Shown in pieces: positions 54,431 to 62,629 of a stretch of 64,000 bases of DNA. Each line of letters begins with the position of its first letter. The stretch's first letter is position 1. The DNA is from VAZQ01 sp963725065. Its GTDB lineage: Bacteria; Pseudomonadota; Alphaproteobacteria; Rhizobiales; Xanthobacteraceae. The position numbers and the translations under genes are program-made. A model generated the notes under the pieces. It was not told where the DNA came from. It saw only the letters and a list, made by a program, of their open reading frames with translations, and ran no database searches. The DNA lies in NCBI GenBank assembly GCA_963725065.1, contig CAVRXD010000008.1, positions 1 to 64,000 on the forward strand. The letters run 5' to 3'.

Positions 54431-55540
54431 TTGCCGCTCGCCTTTACAGTCGATCAAAGAGGCATCCTGCCCGACCACATGATCGCGGCGCTCGCGCAGG
54501 ACGGCGCGATCCTGCCGGCCTACGATTTCGTCCCCGACCAGATCCAGCCCGCGAGCCTCGATCTCAGGCTCGGCGAAGTGGCCTATCGCGTCCGCGCCAG
54601 CTTCCTGCCGGGCCCGAGCACGACGGTGGCCGAGCGCATCGAAGAGCTCAAGCTGCACGAGATCGCGCTCGGCGACGGCGCGGTGCTCGAGACCAGCTGC
54701 GTCTACATCGTGCCGCTGATCGAAAGCCTCGCGCTGCCCGACAGCATTGCCGCTGCCGCCAATCCCAAGAGCTCGACCGGCCGGCTCGACGTTTTCACCC
54801 GCGTGATCGCCGACGAAACCCGCGGCTTCGATCGCATCAGGCGCGGCTACCACGGTCCGCTCTATGCCGAGATCAGCCCGCGCACGTTTCCTGTCCTGGT
54901 ACGCGAGGGCTCGCGCCTGTCACAAATCCGCTTCCGCCACGACAATGCGCTGCTCGACGCCGAAGCGTTGCGAGCGCTGCATGCGCGCGAACGCCTGGTC
55001 GACGACGATGATGCCGACGTGAGCGAAGGCATCGCGGTAAGCGTCGATCTCGCCGGCCTGGGCCCCGAGGGTCTCGTCGGCTACCGCGCCAAGCGTCACA
55101 CCGGCCTTATCGATGTCGAGCGCCGCGCCGGCTACGACGTCACCGAGTTCTGGGAACCGATGCGTGCGCGCAGGGACCGGAGCCTCATCCTCGACCCCGA
55201 CGAGTTCTACATTCTTGCCTCGAAAGAGGCCGTGCAGGTGCCGCCCGACTACGCCGCCGAGATGGTCCCGTTCGATCCGCTGGTCGGCGAGTTTCGTGTC
55301 CACTATGCCGGCTTCTTCGATCCGGGTTTCGGCTATGCCGGCGCGGGCGGGCGCGGTGCGCGCGCCGTGCTGGAAGTGCGGTCGCGCGAAGTGCCCTTCA
55401 TCCTTGAGCACGGCCAGATCGTGGGTCGGCTCGTCTACGAGAAGATGCTGGGCCGGCCCAAGTCACTCTACGGCGAACGCATCGGCTCGAACTACCAGGC
55501 GCAGGGGCTCAAGCTGTCGAAGCACTTCCGGACGGAATAG
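54431..55540 (+). CDS. dcd: 2'-deoxycytidine 5'-triphosphate deaminase, long alphaproteobacterial form
   Basis: The 369-residue protein contains two Dcd-like beta barrels. The first has QIQPASLDLRLGEVAYRV, AAAANPKSSTGRLDVFTRV and YAEISPRTFPVLVREGSRL. The second covers FYILASKEAVQVPPDYAAEM and the tail YGERIGSNYQAQGL. It converts dCTP to dUTP for thymidylate supply. The start is TTG at 54431 with GAGGAA 8 bases upstream. It is divergent from metZ. Confidence 0.9.
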   Translation: MPLAFTVDQRGILPDHMIAALAQDGAILPAYDFVPDQIQPASLDLRLGEVAYRVRASFLPGPSTTVAERIEELKLHEIALGDGAVLETSCVYIVPLIESLALPDSIAAAANPKSSTGRLDVFTRVIADETRGFDRIRRGYHGPLYAEISPRTFPVLVREGSRLSQIRFRHDNALLDAEALRALHARERLVDDDDADVSEGIAVSVDLAGLGPEGLVGYRAKRHTGLIDVERRAGYDVTEFWEPMRARRDRSLILDPDEFYILASKEAVQVPPDYAAEMVPFDPLVGEFRVHYAGFFDPGFGYAGAGGRGARAVLEVRSREVPFILEHGQIVGRLVYEKMLGRPKSLYGERIGSNYQAQGLKLSKHFRTE

Positions 55541-55627
55541 TGCGTTCGCCATCGGCGCGCGCATCCGGCATGCGCCCGTCGGCGCGGGCTGTTCGCGCAA
55601 CGCTGACAGGCGGCGCGAAAGCCTCCA

Positions 55628-55930
55628 TCAAGATCGAAGGTTGATGCGCTGTCTCAAAACCGCGGACGGCCTGAAAACCACACCCAGGCCGGGCGGAATG
55701 GGCGCAGACTTCCCGGTCTTGGGATTGCGGCCCATGCGCTGAGATTTCTGGCGAACGATGAACGACCCGAAGGCAGAGAGTTTGACGGCTTCGCCGCGCT
55801 CAAGGCAACTCGCGATTTCCTCGAGAACGAGTTCGACAAGGGCCGCAGCCTCCGCGCGTGAGAGACCGGCCGCCCTGTAAACCGCATCGTACAAATGCTC
55901 GCGCGTAACGGTTTTTCCTGTCATCGCCAT
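55628..55930 (-). CDS. ihfA: Integration host factor alpha subunit
   Basis: The 100-residue protein has the HU/IHF fold. KTVTREHLYDAVYRAAGLSR leads the N-terminal helices, VKLSAFGSFIVRQKSQRMGR is the start of the beta arm, and NPKTGKSAPIPPGLGVVFRP includes the DNA-intercalating proline. It bends DNA. A second ATG two codons in is possible. The region upstream, 55931-56323, carries a Pho box facing the other way. Confidence 0.92.
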   Translation of the reverse strand: MAMTGKTVTREHLYDAVYRAAGLSRAEAAALVELVLEEIASCLERGEAVKLSAFGSFIVRQKSQRMGRNPKTGKSAPIPPGLGVVFRPSAVLRQRINLRS

Positions 55931-56181
55931 ATGTCTCGTTACAAGCGGAACAGCCGGTTGACGTCGGCCTTCACCCCTTCACCCTGGTCTCCAGTCCATT
56001 CTGCCGCCCCCATCGCCAATCTAAAATGCTAAGCGACGTCGGATGATGACAAACCCGCAAACGCTCAAGCGGAAACAATGTCTTGAGATGTCCGTTGCAA
56101 GATTGCGCCACCAGAACACCTGATCGTTGGGTTCTCAGCGGAATCCGGCGTTGCGGCAGTCAGCACAGCCAAGCGCGCCGG

Positions 56182-56199
56182 GTGTCACATAACTGTCAC
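56182..56199 (+). promoter_or_regulatory. Pho box upstream of a small hypothetical gene
   Basis: GTGTCAC-ATAA-CTGTCAC is a direct repeat with the 11-base period of PhoB sites. It lies about 125 bases upstream of the ATG at 56324. The rest of 55931-56323 shows no gene. Confidence 0.7.
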
Positions 56200-56323
56200 A
56201 TGAAAACACTTTGCTGATCAGTGCAACATCTTAGCTTTCAGCGCTTTCAAAGTATCTCTGAACCGTTCACTACCCAAGCGTCCCATCGCTCTGGGCAGGA
56301 CGTTGATAAGCCTATCGGACGCC

Positions 56324-56578
56324 ATGGTTGAAAATCAAAAATTTCCGTTGCCTCCGGAGATAGACGAGATACTCGATCGTCTTCCTCCCCAGGTCACGCT
56401 CAATGTGCCCAGCGATGTATTGGTGCACTGGTTCTCGCCAGCGTCGGCGGACGGCGACATGGATGAGGTCACCCTCGCGCGTGCTGAGAACTACGCGCGC
56501 AGCTGTGGATGCAGATTTGCTTACCATGCCAGCATCCGTGAAGGCGTCTTCTACAGACTGGTAAAACCACCGCAGTAA
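56324..56578 (+). CDS. Small hypothetical protein, possible Pho regulon member
   Basis: The 84-residue reading starts MVENQKFPLPPEIDEILDRL, continues VTLNVPSDVLVHWFSPASAD and ends in FYRLVKPPQ. It contains a CGC pair in ARSCGCRFAYH. It is soluble with no signal. A TTG at 56303 would add seven residues. I do not recognise the family. The Pho box upstream suggests induction under phosphate limitation. Confidence 0.6.
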   Translation: MVENQKFPLPPEIDEILDRLPPQVTLNVPSDVLVHWFSPASADGDMDEVTLARAENYARSCGCRFAYHASIREGVFYRLVKPPQ

Positions 56579-56730
56579 GCGGCGCTGCAGGGGAGGGCCG
56601 AAAGCTCCACCGCGCCGGGCCTGGATCTCACGCGCCGCTCAGGAACCGGGACGTTTCCCACCGGCGCGAGCTTGTCACGCCTCGCGGCGGTCTCGTGGTG
56701 CTCGCCACCCTGATGCGTCTTCGTGCTCAT
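56551..56730 (-). CDS. Possible small protein
   Basis: The 59-residue reading MSTKTHQGGEHHETAARRDK to AAYCGGFTSL has a good AGAGGA site before its ATG. It overlaps the end of the convergent small gene by 28 bases. Composition is basic and I recognise no family, so it may not be a gene. Confidence 0.3.
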   Translation of the reverse strand: MSTKTHQGGEHHETAARRDKLAPVGNVPVPERRVRSRPGAVELSALPCSAAYCGGFTSL

Positions 56731-56810
56731 GGTGCCGTCCTCTTGTTCGGATGCACTGACGGCCGGAAGACTGCTACCGAAGTCTGACACGCGTGTGAAT
56801 GGCCGATCAC

Positions 56811-56912
56811 ATCGTCTCCAGACCGAGGATGACGGCGTTGACGACGATGAGCGCCATCGTCACGCGCTCGGTGCGCGGATCGTTCACGAGAGTAGTGAGC
56901 CAGGCGCGCACG
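56811..56912 (-). pseudogene. Duplicated 5' fragment of the voltage-gated channel gene
   Basis: On the minus strand this reads AWLTTLVNDPRTERVTMALI then VVNAVILGLETM and a stop. It is nearly identical to the start of the channel gene (AWLTTVVNDPRTERVIMSLI, 61446-61545). Only the first membrane helix is present. It is a partial duplication about 4.6 kb away, in the same orientation. Confidence 0.8.
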
Positions 56913-57005
56913 GCTCGTGATCGCTCCGCCGCCAACTGTTCGGGACGCATTCGCTATGCGGAGATGTTTCGGGGCAGGGCCGTCGTCTCGGCACTGGGAG
57001 TGCGG

Positions 57006-59003
57006 CTATTCGGGCATGCCCGCCTTGCGCAGGCCCTCGTTGATCCGTTCGTGCTGCTGCCGGTACTTCGGGCTCGTCAGTGCGAAGGGAACCGGCGAAA
57101 GGCGACGGAATGTCGATATCCTCGTGTCGGGATATCTCTGCAGATAGGTGGCGAGCGCGGCTCGTGCCTGGTCGGGGCGATCCAGGAGCGCGTAGGTCGC
57201 GGCCAGGAAAGCGTGGGATGTGAGGTATTTTGGATTGGCGTCGAGGGCGCTGGTCAACGCGTGGACGGCCTCCTCGTCCCGCCCGAGCAGAATGAGAGCG
57301 TGCCCTCGTCCGTCCAACCAGGTCCATCGCGCCGGGTCGCGCGGACCGATACGGTCGGCCTTGACGAACCAGTCGAGCGCCTGCTCCGGCCGCCCGAGAT
57401 ATATGTTCGACAAGCCGACCTCCTTGTAGGCCCACGGTTCGCCGGGATTCTCCATGATGACCGTTTGGGCTACGGCAATGGCATCGTCGAACTTGCCCTG
57501 CGTGCGCCGAAGCGCCGCCTTCGCCTTCAACGTCATGAGGTGCGTCGGTTCGATCGTGCCAGCCTGATCGAGCAACAACTCCGCCTTGCGCAGCCGTTCG
57601 TCATTCCCGGTTTCGTAGTAACCGTTCAAGAATTCGAATACGAGCGTGGTGGCGACGCCGGTCAGGCCATCGACGCTGGTCGGCTCAACCGCGAGCGCCT
57701 GCTCGAACAGGCCGCGGGCTTCCATCATCGTGGCCGGCGACGACGGCAGGTTGAGCACAGCCTTCCCGCGCATGACGAGGTCGATGAGCTCGGCGCTGCT
57801 TGGCCGTTCGCGCCAGCTTCGCCGCGCTTCGATGTCGACGACCTTCAACCCGATCGCGCGCGACACCCGTGCGACGATCTCGTCCTGAACCTGCAGGATG
57901 CCCTTCCGCTCGGTGTCGAAACGCTCGGCCCAAAGCTGGTTTCCTTCGGTGGTCTCGGCCAGCTCGGTGTTTGCGCGTACCCGTTCGCCCTCGAAAACAA
58001 TGCTGCCCTTGAGCAGGTAGCGCACCCCCAGCTCGCGGCCGACCTGCCGCGCGTCCACCGATCGGCCTTTGTAGGTGAACGCAGTGCCACGGGAGACGAC
58101 GGAGATTCCAGGCATCGCACGCACAAGGTCGCTGATGAGACTGTCGGTGATCCCGTCGGCGAGATAGTCCAGTTTCGCATCCTCGCTGCGCGTGATGAAG
58201 GGAAGGACGGCGATCGACGGCACCTGCGTCTTGAGCCGGTCCGCGGTCGTGCTCGCCAGCGCAAGGCTCGCGTGCGGTGTCGGTGGAGCGGTCGACGAAA
58301 GCAGCCACGAACCAGCAAAGACCGGCAATGAAGCAAGGCCGATTGCCGCGGCGGCGTACAGTGGGGTTCGTACAGTCCGCCGTAGCTTCGGGGTCTCCCC
58401 CTGCTCAACGAGTGCCGAGCCGACGCCGCGGTCATCATGCAATGGCGCATACCCTCCCGCAGGGCCCGATGCGCGATCGGACGACCCCGCCACAGGAGTC
58501 GCAGCGGCGGTAAGATCGTCGGTGACATGCTCCTGGTCCGGATCGTGGCCCGTGGCCGGGAGCGGCAGAGCAGCGGTCGAAGGCATGTCGGGAATGGAAG
58601 GTGAGTCGCCGGGCGGCACGAATTTCGCTGCCTCGTCGACCACGCCCTGCAATGAGGGTCGTTGTTCGGTTGCATCAGCGGTCGGCGCGGGGTTGTCATC
58701 GTCAACGTCGCCGACGAAACGAAACCCGCGCTTGTGCAGGGTGCGAATCAGGTTTTGATCGTTGCCGCTGTCGCCGAGTGCGCGCCGCGCCGCGCTGATG
58801 CGGGAGTTGAGCGTCGCGTCCGAAACGATGCGGCCGTGCCAGATCGTGTCGAACAGCTCGTCCTTACCGACGATTCTGTGACGATTCCGAATGAGGTGAA
58901 CGAGCAGATCGAACACCTGCGGCTCGGTGTGAACAATCGCGCCGGCGCGTCGCAACTCCCGCCGCGCAACGTTGACCTCGAACTCGGCAAAACGGTAGTT
59001 CAA
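57006..59003 (-). CDS. Winged-helix membrane regulator with TolB-like and TPR regions (CadC-like)
   Basis: The protein of about 665 residues has an OmpR-type DNA-binding domain (TEPQVFDLLVHLIRNRHRIV, ATLNSRISAARRALGD, IRTLHKRGFRFVGDV). An acidic/proline linker and one membrane helix (LYAAAAIGLASLPVFAGSWLL) follow. Next is a FlgO/TolB-like domain (IAVLPFITRSEDAKLDYLADG to QLWAERFD), and then TPR repeats (EPWAYKEVGLSNIYLGRPEQA). The layout matches CadC/ToxR-like one-component regulators common in Hyphomicrobiales. TTG 59003 is the likely start because the DNA-binding domain begins there; the frame is open to 59141. Its target is unknown. Confidence 0.85.
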   Translation of the reverse strand: MNYRFAEFEVNVARRELRRAGAIVHTEPQVFDLLVHLIRNRHRIVGKDELFDTIWHGRIVSDATLNSRISAARRALGDSGNDQNLIRTLHKRGFRFVGDVDDDNPAPTADATEQRPSLQGVVDEAAKFVPPGDSPSIPDMPSTAALPLPATGHDPDQEHVTDDLTAAATPVAGSSDRASGPAGGYAPLHDDRGVGSALVEQGETPKLRRTVRTPLYAAAAIGLASLPVFAGSWLLSSTAPPTPHASLALASTTADRLKTQVPSIAVLPFITRSEDAKLDYLADGITDSLISDLVRAMPGISVVSRGTAFTYKGRSVDARQVGRELGVRYLLKGSIVFEGERVRANTELAETTEGNQLWAERFDTERKGILQVQDEIVARVSRAIGLKVVDIEARRSWRERPSSAELIDLVMRGKAVLNLPSSPATMMEARGLFEQALAVEPTSVDGLTGVATTLVFEFLNGYYETGNDERLRKAELLLDQAGTIEPTHLMTLKAKAALRRTQGKFDDAIAVAQTVIMENPGEPWAYKEVGLSNIYLGRPEQALDWFVKADRIGPRDPARWTWLDGRGHALILLGRDEEAVHALTSALDANPKYLTSHAFLAATYALLDRPDQARAALATYLQRYPDTRISTFRRLSPVPFALTSPKYRQQHERINEGLRKAGMPE

Positions 59004-59255
59004 GCAGTTTGCTCGTTCCTGGAGTAATTCCCAACTCACCGCCGAACGACGAACTGTCAAATAGTCAATGGCTATTGGAATGGCCAGGTTTATGCCCGGT
59101 GCATATACAAGGAATATGAAGGCAGATTCAAGGGCGGCCAAAGCCCGGCTCCAAGTCCCTCGTCGCGTACATGCCTAAATACGCTCGGCGTGCCATTGAA
59201 TTCTGATCAATGCAACGCGCCCATCACCGATGGGTCCGCGCTCGAGGCCCGTGCG

Positions 59256-60503
59256 TCATTGACCGAACGGAGAGGCCAGGGTCGTGGGCGGCGGCATCGG
59301 CACGTTGTCGACATGCGGCAGCTCGGGCTGCTCGCCGTAGAGCCATGACATGTCGATGCTGCCTTCCTCGCTCCACTCGCGCAGCAGCTTGTTGCGCAGC
59401 TCGCGATTGACGCCGCTGGCGTGATAAATCTCGCCGAACACGCGAGCCATGAGCTGAACGCGCGCGGTGCGGAGGTACCGCAGATCGCGGTACTTCTTGA
59501 ACGCGGCCTCGTAGTCGCCGCCGTTCGCCTCGATCTGGATGGCGAGGCAGACCGCATCCTCCATGGCCATGTTGCCGCCCTGCGCGAGATACTGGAGCAT
59601 CGGATGGGCGGCGTCGCCGAGCAACGTGATGCGGCCCTTGCTCCAATCCTTGATCGGCGGGCGGTCGCACAGGACCCACATCTTCCAGGCGTTGACTTTG
59701 GTCAAGAGCGTGCGCACCGGTTCGCACTTGTCGACGAAGCGCGCGTGCAGCTCGGCCGGGTCGCCGTAGGTGTCCCAGCCTTCTTCGTAGCGGTCGGAAT
59801 GGAACACGACGACGAGGTTGAACAGCTCGCCACGGCGCAGCGGGTAGTGCACCAGATGGGTCTTCTCGCCGCACCAGACGATCATCTTGGGCACGCGGTA
59901 TTCCTTCGGCCACTCGTCCGTCGGCAATACGGCCCGATAGGCGATGTGGCCGGAAACCACCGGCTTGCCGTCGCCGACGATCTTCTCACGCACCGTGGAC
60001 CACAGCCCGTCGCAGCCGACCAGCGCCGCGCCCTTGTAGGTCTCGCCGGTTTCGGTCTTCGCCGTGACGCTATTGCCGTCGTCCTCGATCGAGATCACCT
60101 TCTGCGAGGTGGCCAACCTGATGAGGTTCGATCTCTTGCAGGCGTCGAGGATGACATTGAGCATGTCGGCGCGGTGAATCACGCCATAGGGCGCGCGGTA
60201 TTTGTCGTGGAAGCGCTTGTCGATCTTCAAGTCGACGATGGTTTCAGTGGTGATCGAGTCGCGAAACTCGAGCCCTTCCGGAAACGCCGCCCAGTGGAAC
60301 ATCTGCTCGGTCAGCCCGAGCACCTCGAACATCCGGAACACGTTGGGCCCAAGCTGGATACCGGCGCCGATCTCCGTGAACTCGGGCGCCTGCTCCAGCA
60401 CCTGAACGGGAATACCCTTGCGCGCCAGGGCCAGCGCCGTCGCTAGCCCTCCGATGCCGCCGCCGACGACCAAAACGGGTAGCCGCTTTTCGTTCGCACT
60501 CAT
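59256..60503 (-). CDS. 3-hydroxybenzoate 6-monooxygenase-like FAD enzyme
   Basis: The 415-residue protein has FAD fold GGGIGG near residue 15, LGPNVFRMFEVLGL, the DG motif VGCDGLWSTVRE and second FAD motif GDAAHPMLQYLAQGGNMAMED. The pattern QYLAQGG is typical of 3-hydroxybenzoate 6-hydroxylases, which make gentisate with NADH and O2. ATG 60503 is the start; the codon before is TTG. The gentisate dioxygenase-like gene lies far away at 12.4 kb. No regulator is adjacent. Confidence 0.88.
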   Translation of the reverse strand: MSANEKRLPVLVVGGGIGGLATALALARKGIPVQVLEQAPEFTEIGAGIQLGPNVFRMFEVLGLTEQMFHWAAFPEGLEFRDSITTETIVDLKIDKRFHDKYRAPYGVIHRADMLNVILDACKRSNLIRLATSQKVISIEDDGNSVTAKTETGETYKGAALVGCDGLWSTVREKIVGDGKPVVSGHIAYRAVLPTDEWPKEYRVPKMIVWCGEKTHLVHYPLRRGELFNLVVVFHSDRYEEGWDTYGDPAELHARFVDKCEPVRTLLTKVNAWKMWVLCDRPPIKDWSKGRITLLGDAAHPMLQYLAQGGNMAMEDAVCLAIQIEANGGDYEAAFKKYRDLRYLRTARVQLMARVFGEIYHASGVNRELRNKLLREWSEEGSIDMSWLYGEQPELPHVDNVPMPPPTTLASPFGQ

Positions 60504-60718
60504 CAATCTTTACTCATCGGTTGGAATATCCCGCGCTCGTCATGGCTTGAAAAGAGCAGACGGCCACGATCTTCGATATCTAGATCATTTGGCCGCGCGT
60601 GTGCCAGAGCGGTTTGCGGCGAAACCGGTTCCCGCTTCGCCGGAAGGCTTCATCGGCGTCGAACTCCGCATGCTGCGGTCAGCCAGTCGGCCCGGCTCGC
60701 AGGGCCGAGCGATCCGAA

Positions 60719-61543
60719 CTAGCCGCTGGTTTGCGCCCGCCGCCCCGCCAGTTCCGCGCGCAGCTCCGCGACTTCCGTCCGCAGGCTTTTGACCGCGGCG
60801 AGGATCGGCGCCGCCTCCTCTTGAATCATTTCCCGCTCGACCTCGCGCTCCTCGGCGTCCGCCTTGCTCGCTTCCTCCTGCATGGCGTTGACCACCACGC
60901 CGATGAACAGATTGAGCACCATGAAAGTCGTGATCACGATGTAAACGACGAAGAACACCCACGCATAGGGATGATTCTGCATCACCGGCCGGGCGACGTC
61001 GTTGGTCCAGCCCTCCAGCGTCATCACCGTGAACAGCGTGAACAGCGAGTCGCCGAGCGTGCCGAACAGGTTCGGGTTGTCGTCGCCGAACAGCTTGGTC
61101 GCCATGATCGCGAACACATAGTAGATCAGGCCGATCAGGAAGACGATCGAGCCCATGCCCGGCAGCGCCGCGAGCAGTCCGGCGACCACGCGCCGGAGCG
61201 TCGGTACGCCCGTGATCAGGCGCAGCACGCGCAGGACCCGCAGCGAGCGCAGCACGCTGAAGGTTTCCGTCGCCGGTACCAGCGCGATGCCGATGACGAT
61301 GAAGTCGAACACGCTCCAGGGATCGCGGAAGAAGGCGAGGCGATGGACGATGACGCGGGCGGCAATCTCGACGACAAACACCGCGAGGATGATGTGGTCG
61401 AGGATTTCCAGCAACCACCCATACGATGCCATGATCGTCTTGCTGGTCTCCAGACCGAGAATGACGGCGTTGACGACGATAAGCGACATGATCACGCGCT
61501 CGGTGCGCGGATCGTTCACGACGGTAGTGAGCCAGGCGAGCAC
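60719..61543 (-). CDS. Bacterial voltage-gated cation channel (NaChBac-like)
   Basis: The 274-residue protein has six helices. S1 is VIMSLIVVNAVILGLETSK. S4 has arginines every third residue (RSLRVLRVLRLITGVPTLRR). The pore has filter TLEGW in LFTVMTLEGWTND, and S6 is FVVYIVITTFMVLNLFIGVV followed by a coiled coil (EEREVEREMIQEEAAPIL). It should be a tetrameric sodium- or calcium-type channel. GTG 61543 with GGGGGAACC upstream is the chosen start. Confidence 0.9.
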   Translation of the reverse strand: MLAWLTTVVNDPRTERVIMSLIVVNAVILGLETSKTIMASYGWLLEILDHIILAVFVVEIAARVIVHRLAFFRDPWSVFDFIVIGIALVPATETFSVLRSLRVLRVLRLITGVPTLRRVVAGLLAALPGMGSIVFLIGLIYYVFAIMATKLFGDDNPNLFGTLGDSLFTLFTVMTLEGWTNDVARPVMQNHPYAWVFFVVYIVITTFMVLNLFIGVVVNAMQEEASKADAEEREVEREMIQEEAAPILAAVKSLRTEVAELRAELAGRRAQTSG

Positions 61544-61586
61544 GGTTCCCCCTTGCGGCGATGGTCCGCTTTGCAATCAGCGGGAC

Positions 61587-62558
61587 TCAATCCACCACAA
61601 TATTGTTCTTTTTAATGATGTCGCTCCAACGCCGCGACTCCTCGGCGACGAAGGCCGCCATCTCTGCCGGGCTGTTGCCGACCGGCTCGACGCTCGCGGC
61701 GCGGAATTTCGCCTGCACATCCGGCATCTTGATGGTCTCGACCGCGGCCTTGGCGATCTCGGAGGCCAGCGGCGGCGGCGTCTTCGGCGGCGCCGCGAGC
61801 GCGAACCAGCCGGTGGACACGAGGCCCGGCAGTCCTGCTTCGGCGGTCGTCGGTATTTCGGGAAGCATGGGCGAGCGATGGGTGTCCGCCAGCGCCAGGA
61901 TCTTCACCCTTCCGTCGCGGAACGGCGGTCCGCCCGCGGCGATGTTGCCGAAGAAGACATCGACGTGACCGCCGATCATGTCGTTGAGCACCAGATTCTC
62001 GCCGCGGTAGGGCACGTGCACCATGCGGGTACCGGTCATGCCCTGAAACATCATGCCGGTCAGATGCGGGGTCGCGCCGTTGCCCTGGCTGCCGAATGTC
62101 ACCTTTCCCGGGTTCGCCTTGACGTAGTCGATCAGCTCCTTGAGCGAATTCACCGGCAGCTCCTTGCGCACGATCACGACGTTCGGCACCGAGCCGACCA
62201 CGGTGATCGGCACGAATTCCTGCGGCTTGTAGGAGAGCTGCTTGTAAAGGCTCTGGTTGACCGCGAGCGGTCCCGGCGGGCTGAGCAACAGCGTGTAGCC
62301 GTCGCCCTCCGACTGGTAGGCGAGCTCGGCGCCGATATTGCCGCCGGCGCCGGTCTTGTTCTCGATGACGATCGGCTGCCCCCACCTGGTCTGCAGTTTT
62401 TCCCCGACGATGCGCGCCAGCACGTCGTTGATGCCGCCGCCGGGGAAGGGCACGATGAATCTCACGGTGCGGGCGGGAAATGTCCCTTGCGCACCGGCAA
62501 GGCTCGCCGCTAACGCGGCAACGAGTCCAACCGCACAGGCTGCCAGGGTTTTTTTCAT
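61587..62558 (-). CDS. Bug-family (TctC) tripartite tricarboxylate transporter binding protein
   Basis: The 323-residue protein has a Sec signal (KKTLAACAVGLVAALAASLA, then GAQGTFP) and Bug blocks VRFIVPFPGGGINDVLAR, VIENKTGAGGNIGAE, DGYTLLLSPPG and FALAAPPKTPPPLA. GGGAGG precedes the ATG at 62558. It should bind a carboxylate in the periplasm. It follows the ThDP-enzyme gene on the same strand by 71 bases, so the two are likely co-transcribed; the ligand may be that enzyme's substrate. Confidence 0.93.
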   Translation of the reverse strand: MKKTLAACAVGLVAALAASLAGAQGTFPARTVRFIVPFPGGGINDVLARIVGEKLQTRWGQPIVIENKTGAGGNIGAELAYQSEGDGYTLLLSPPGPLAVNQSLYKQLSYKPQEFVPITVVGSVPNVVIVRKELPVNSLKELIDYVKANPGKVTFGSQGNGATPHLTGMMFQGMTGTRMVHVPYRGENLVLNDMIGGHVDVFFGNIAAGGPPFRDGRVKILALADTHRSPMLPEIPTTAEAGLPGLVSTGWFALAAPPKTPPPLASEIAKAAVETIKMPDVQAKFRAASVEPVGNSPAEMAAFVAEESRRWSDIIKKNNIVVD

Positions 62559-62629
62559 TGTTTGCCTCCCAGGAATTCGCCGCAAGGATCGCTCCTTAGC
62601 GGCGCCGCGGCGTGAACCCGCGCCGCCGA

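Noticed and set aside
56799..58331. A 510-codon open reading frame on the plus strand
   Set aside because: It is antisense to the winged-helix/TPR regulator, whose domains are clear on the minus strand.
60585..60718. A gene extending the channel frame region downstream
   Set aside because: The readings here are antisense-type. The bases hold a short GAAACCGGTTCCCG palindrome-like stretch only.
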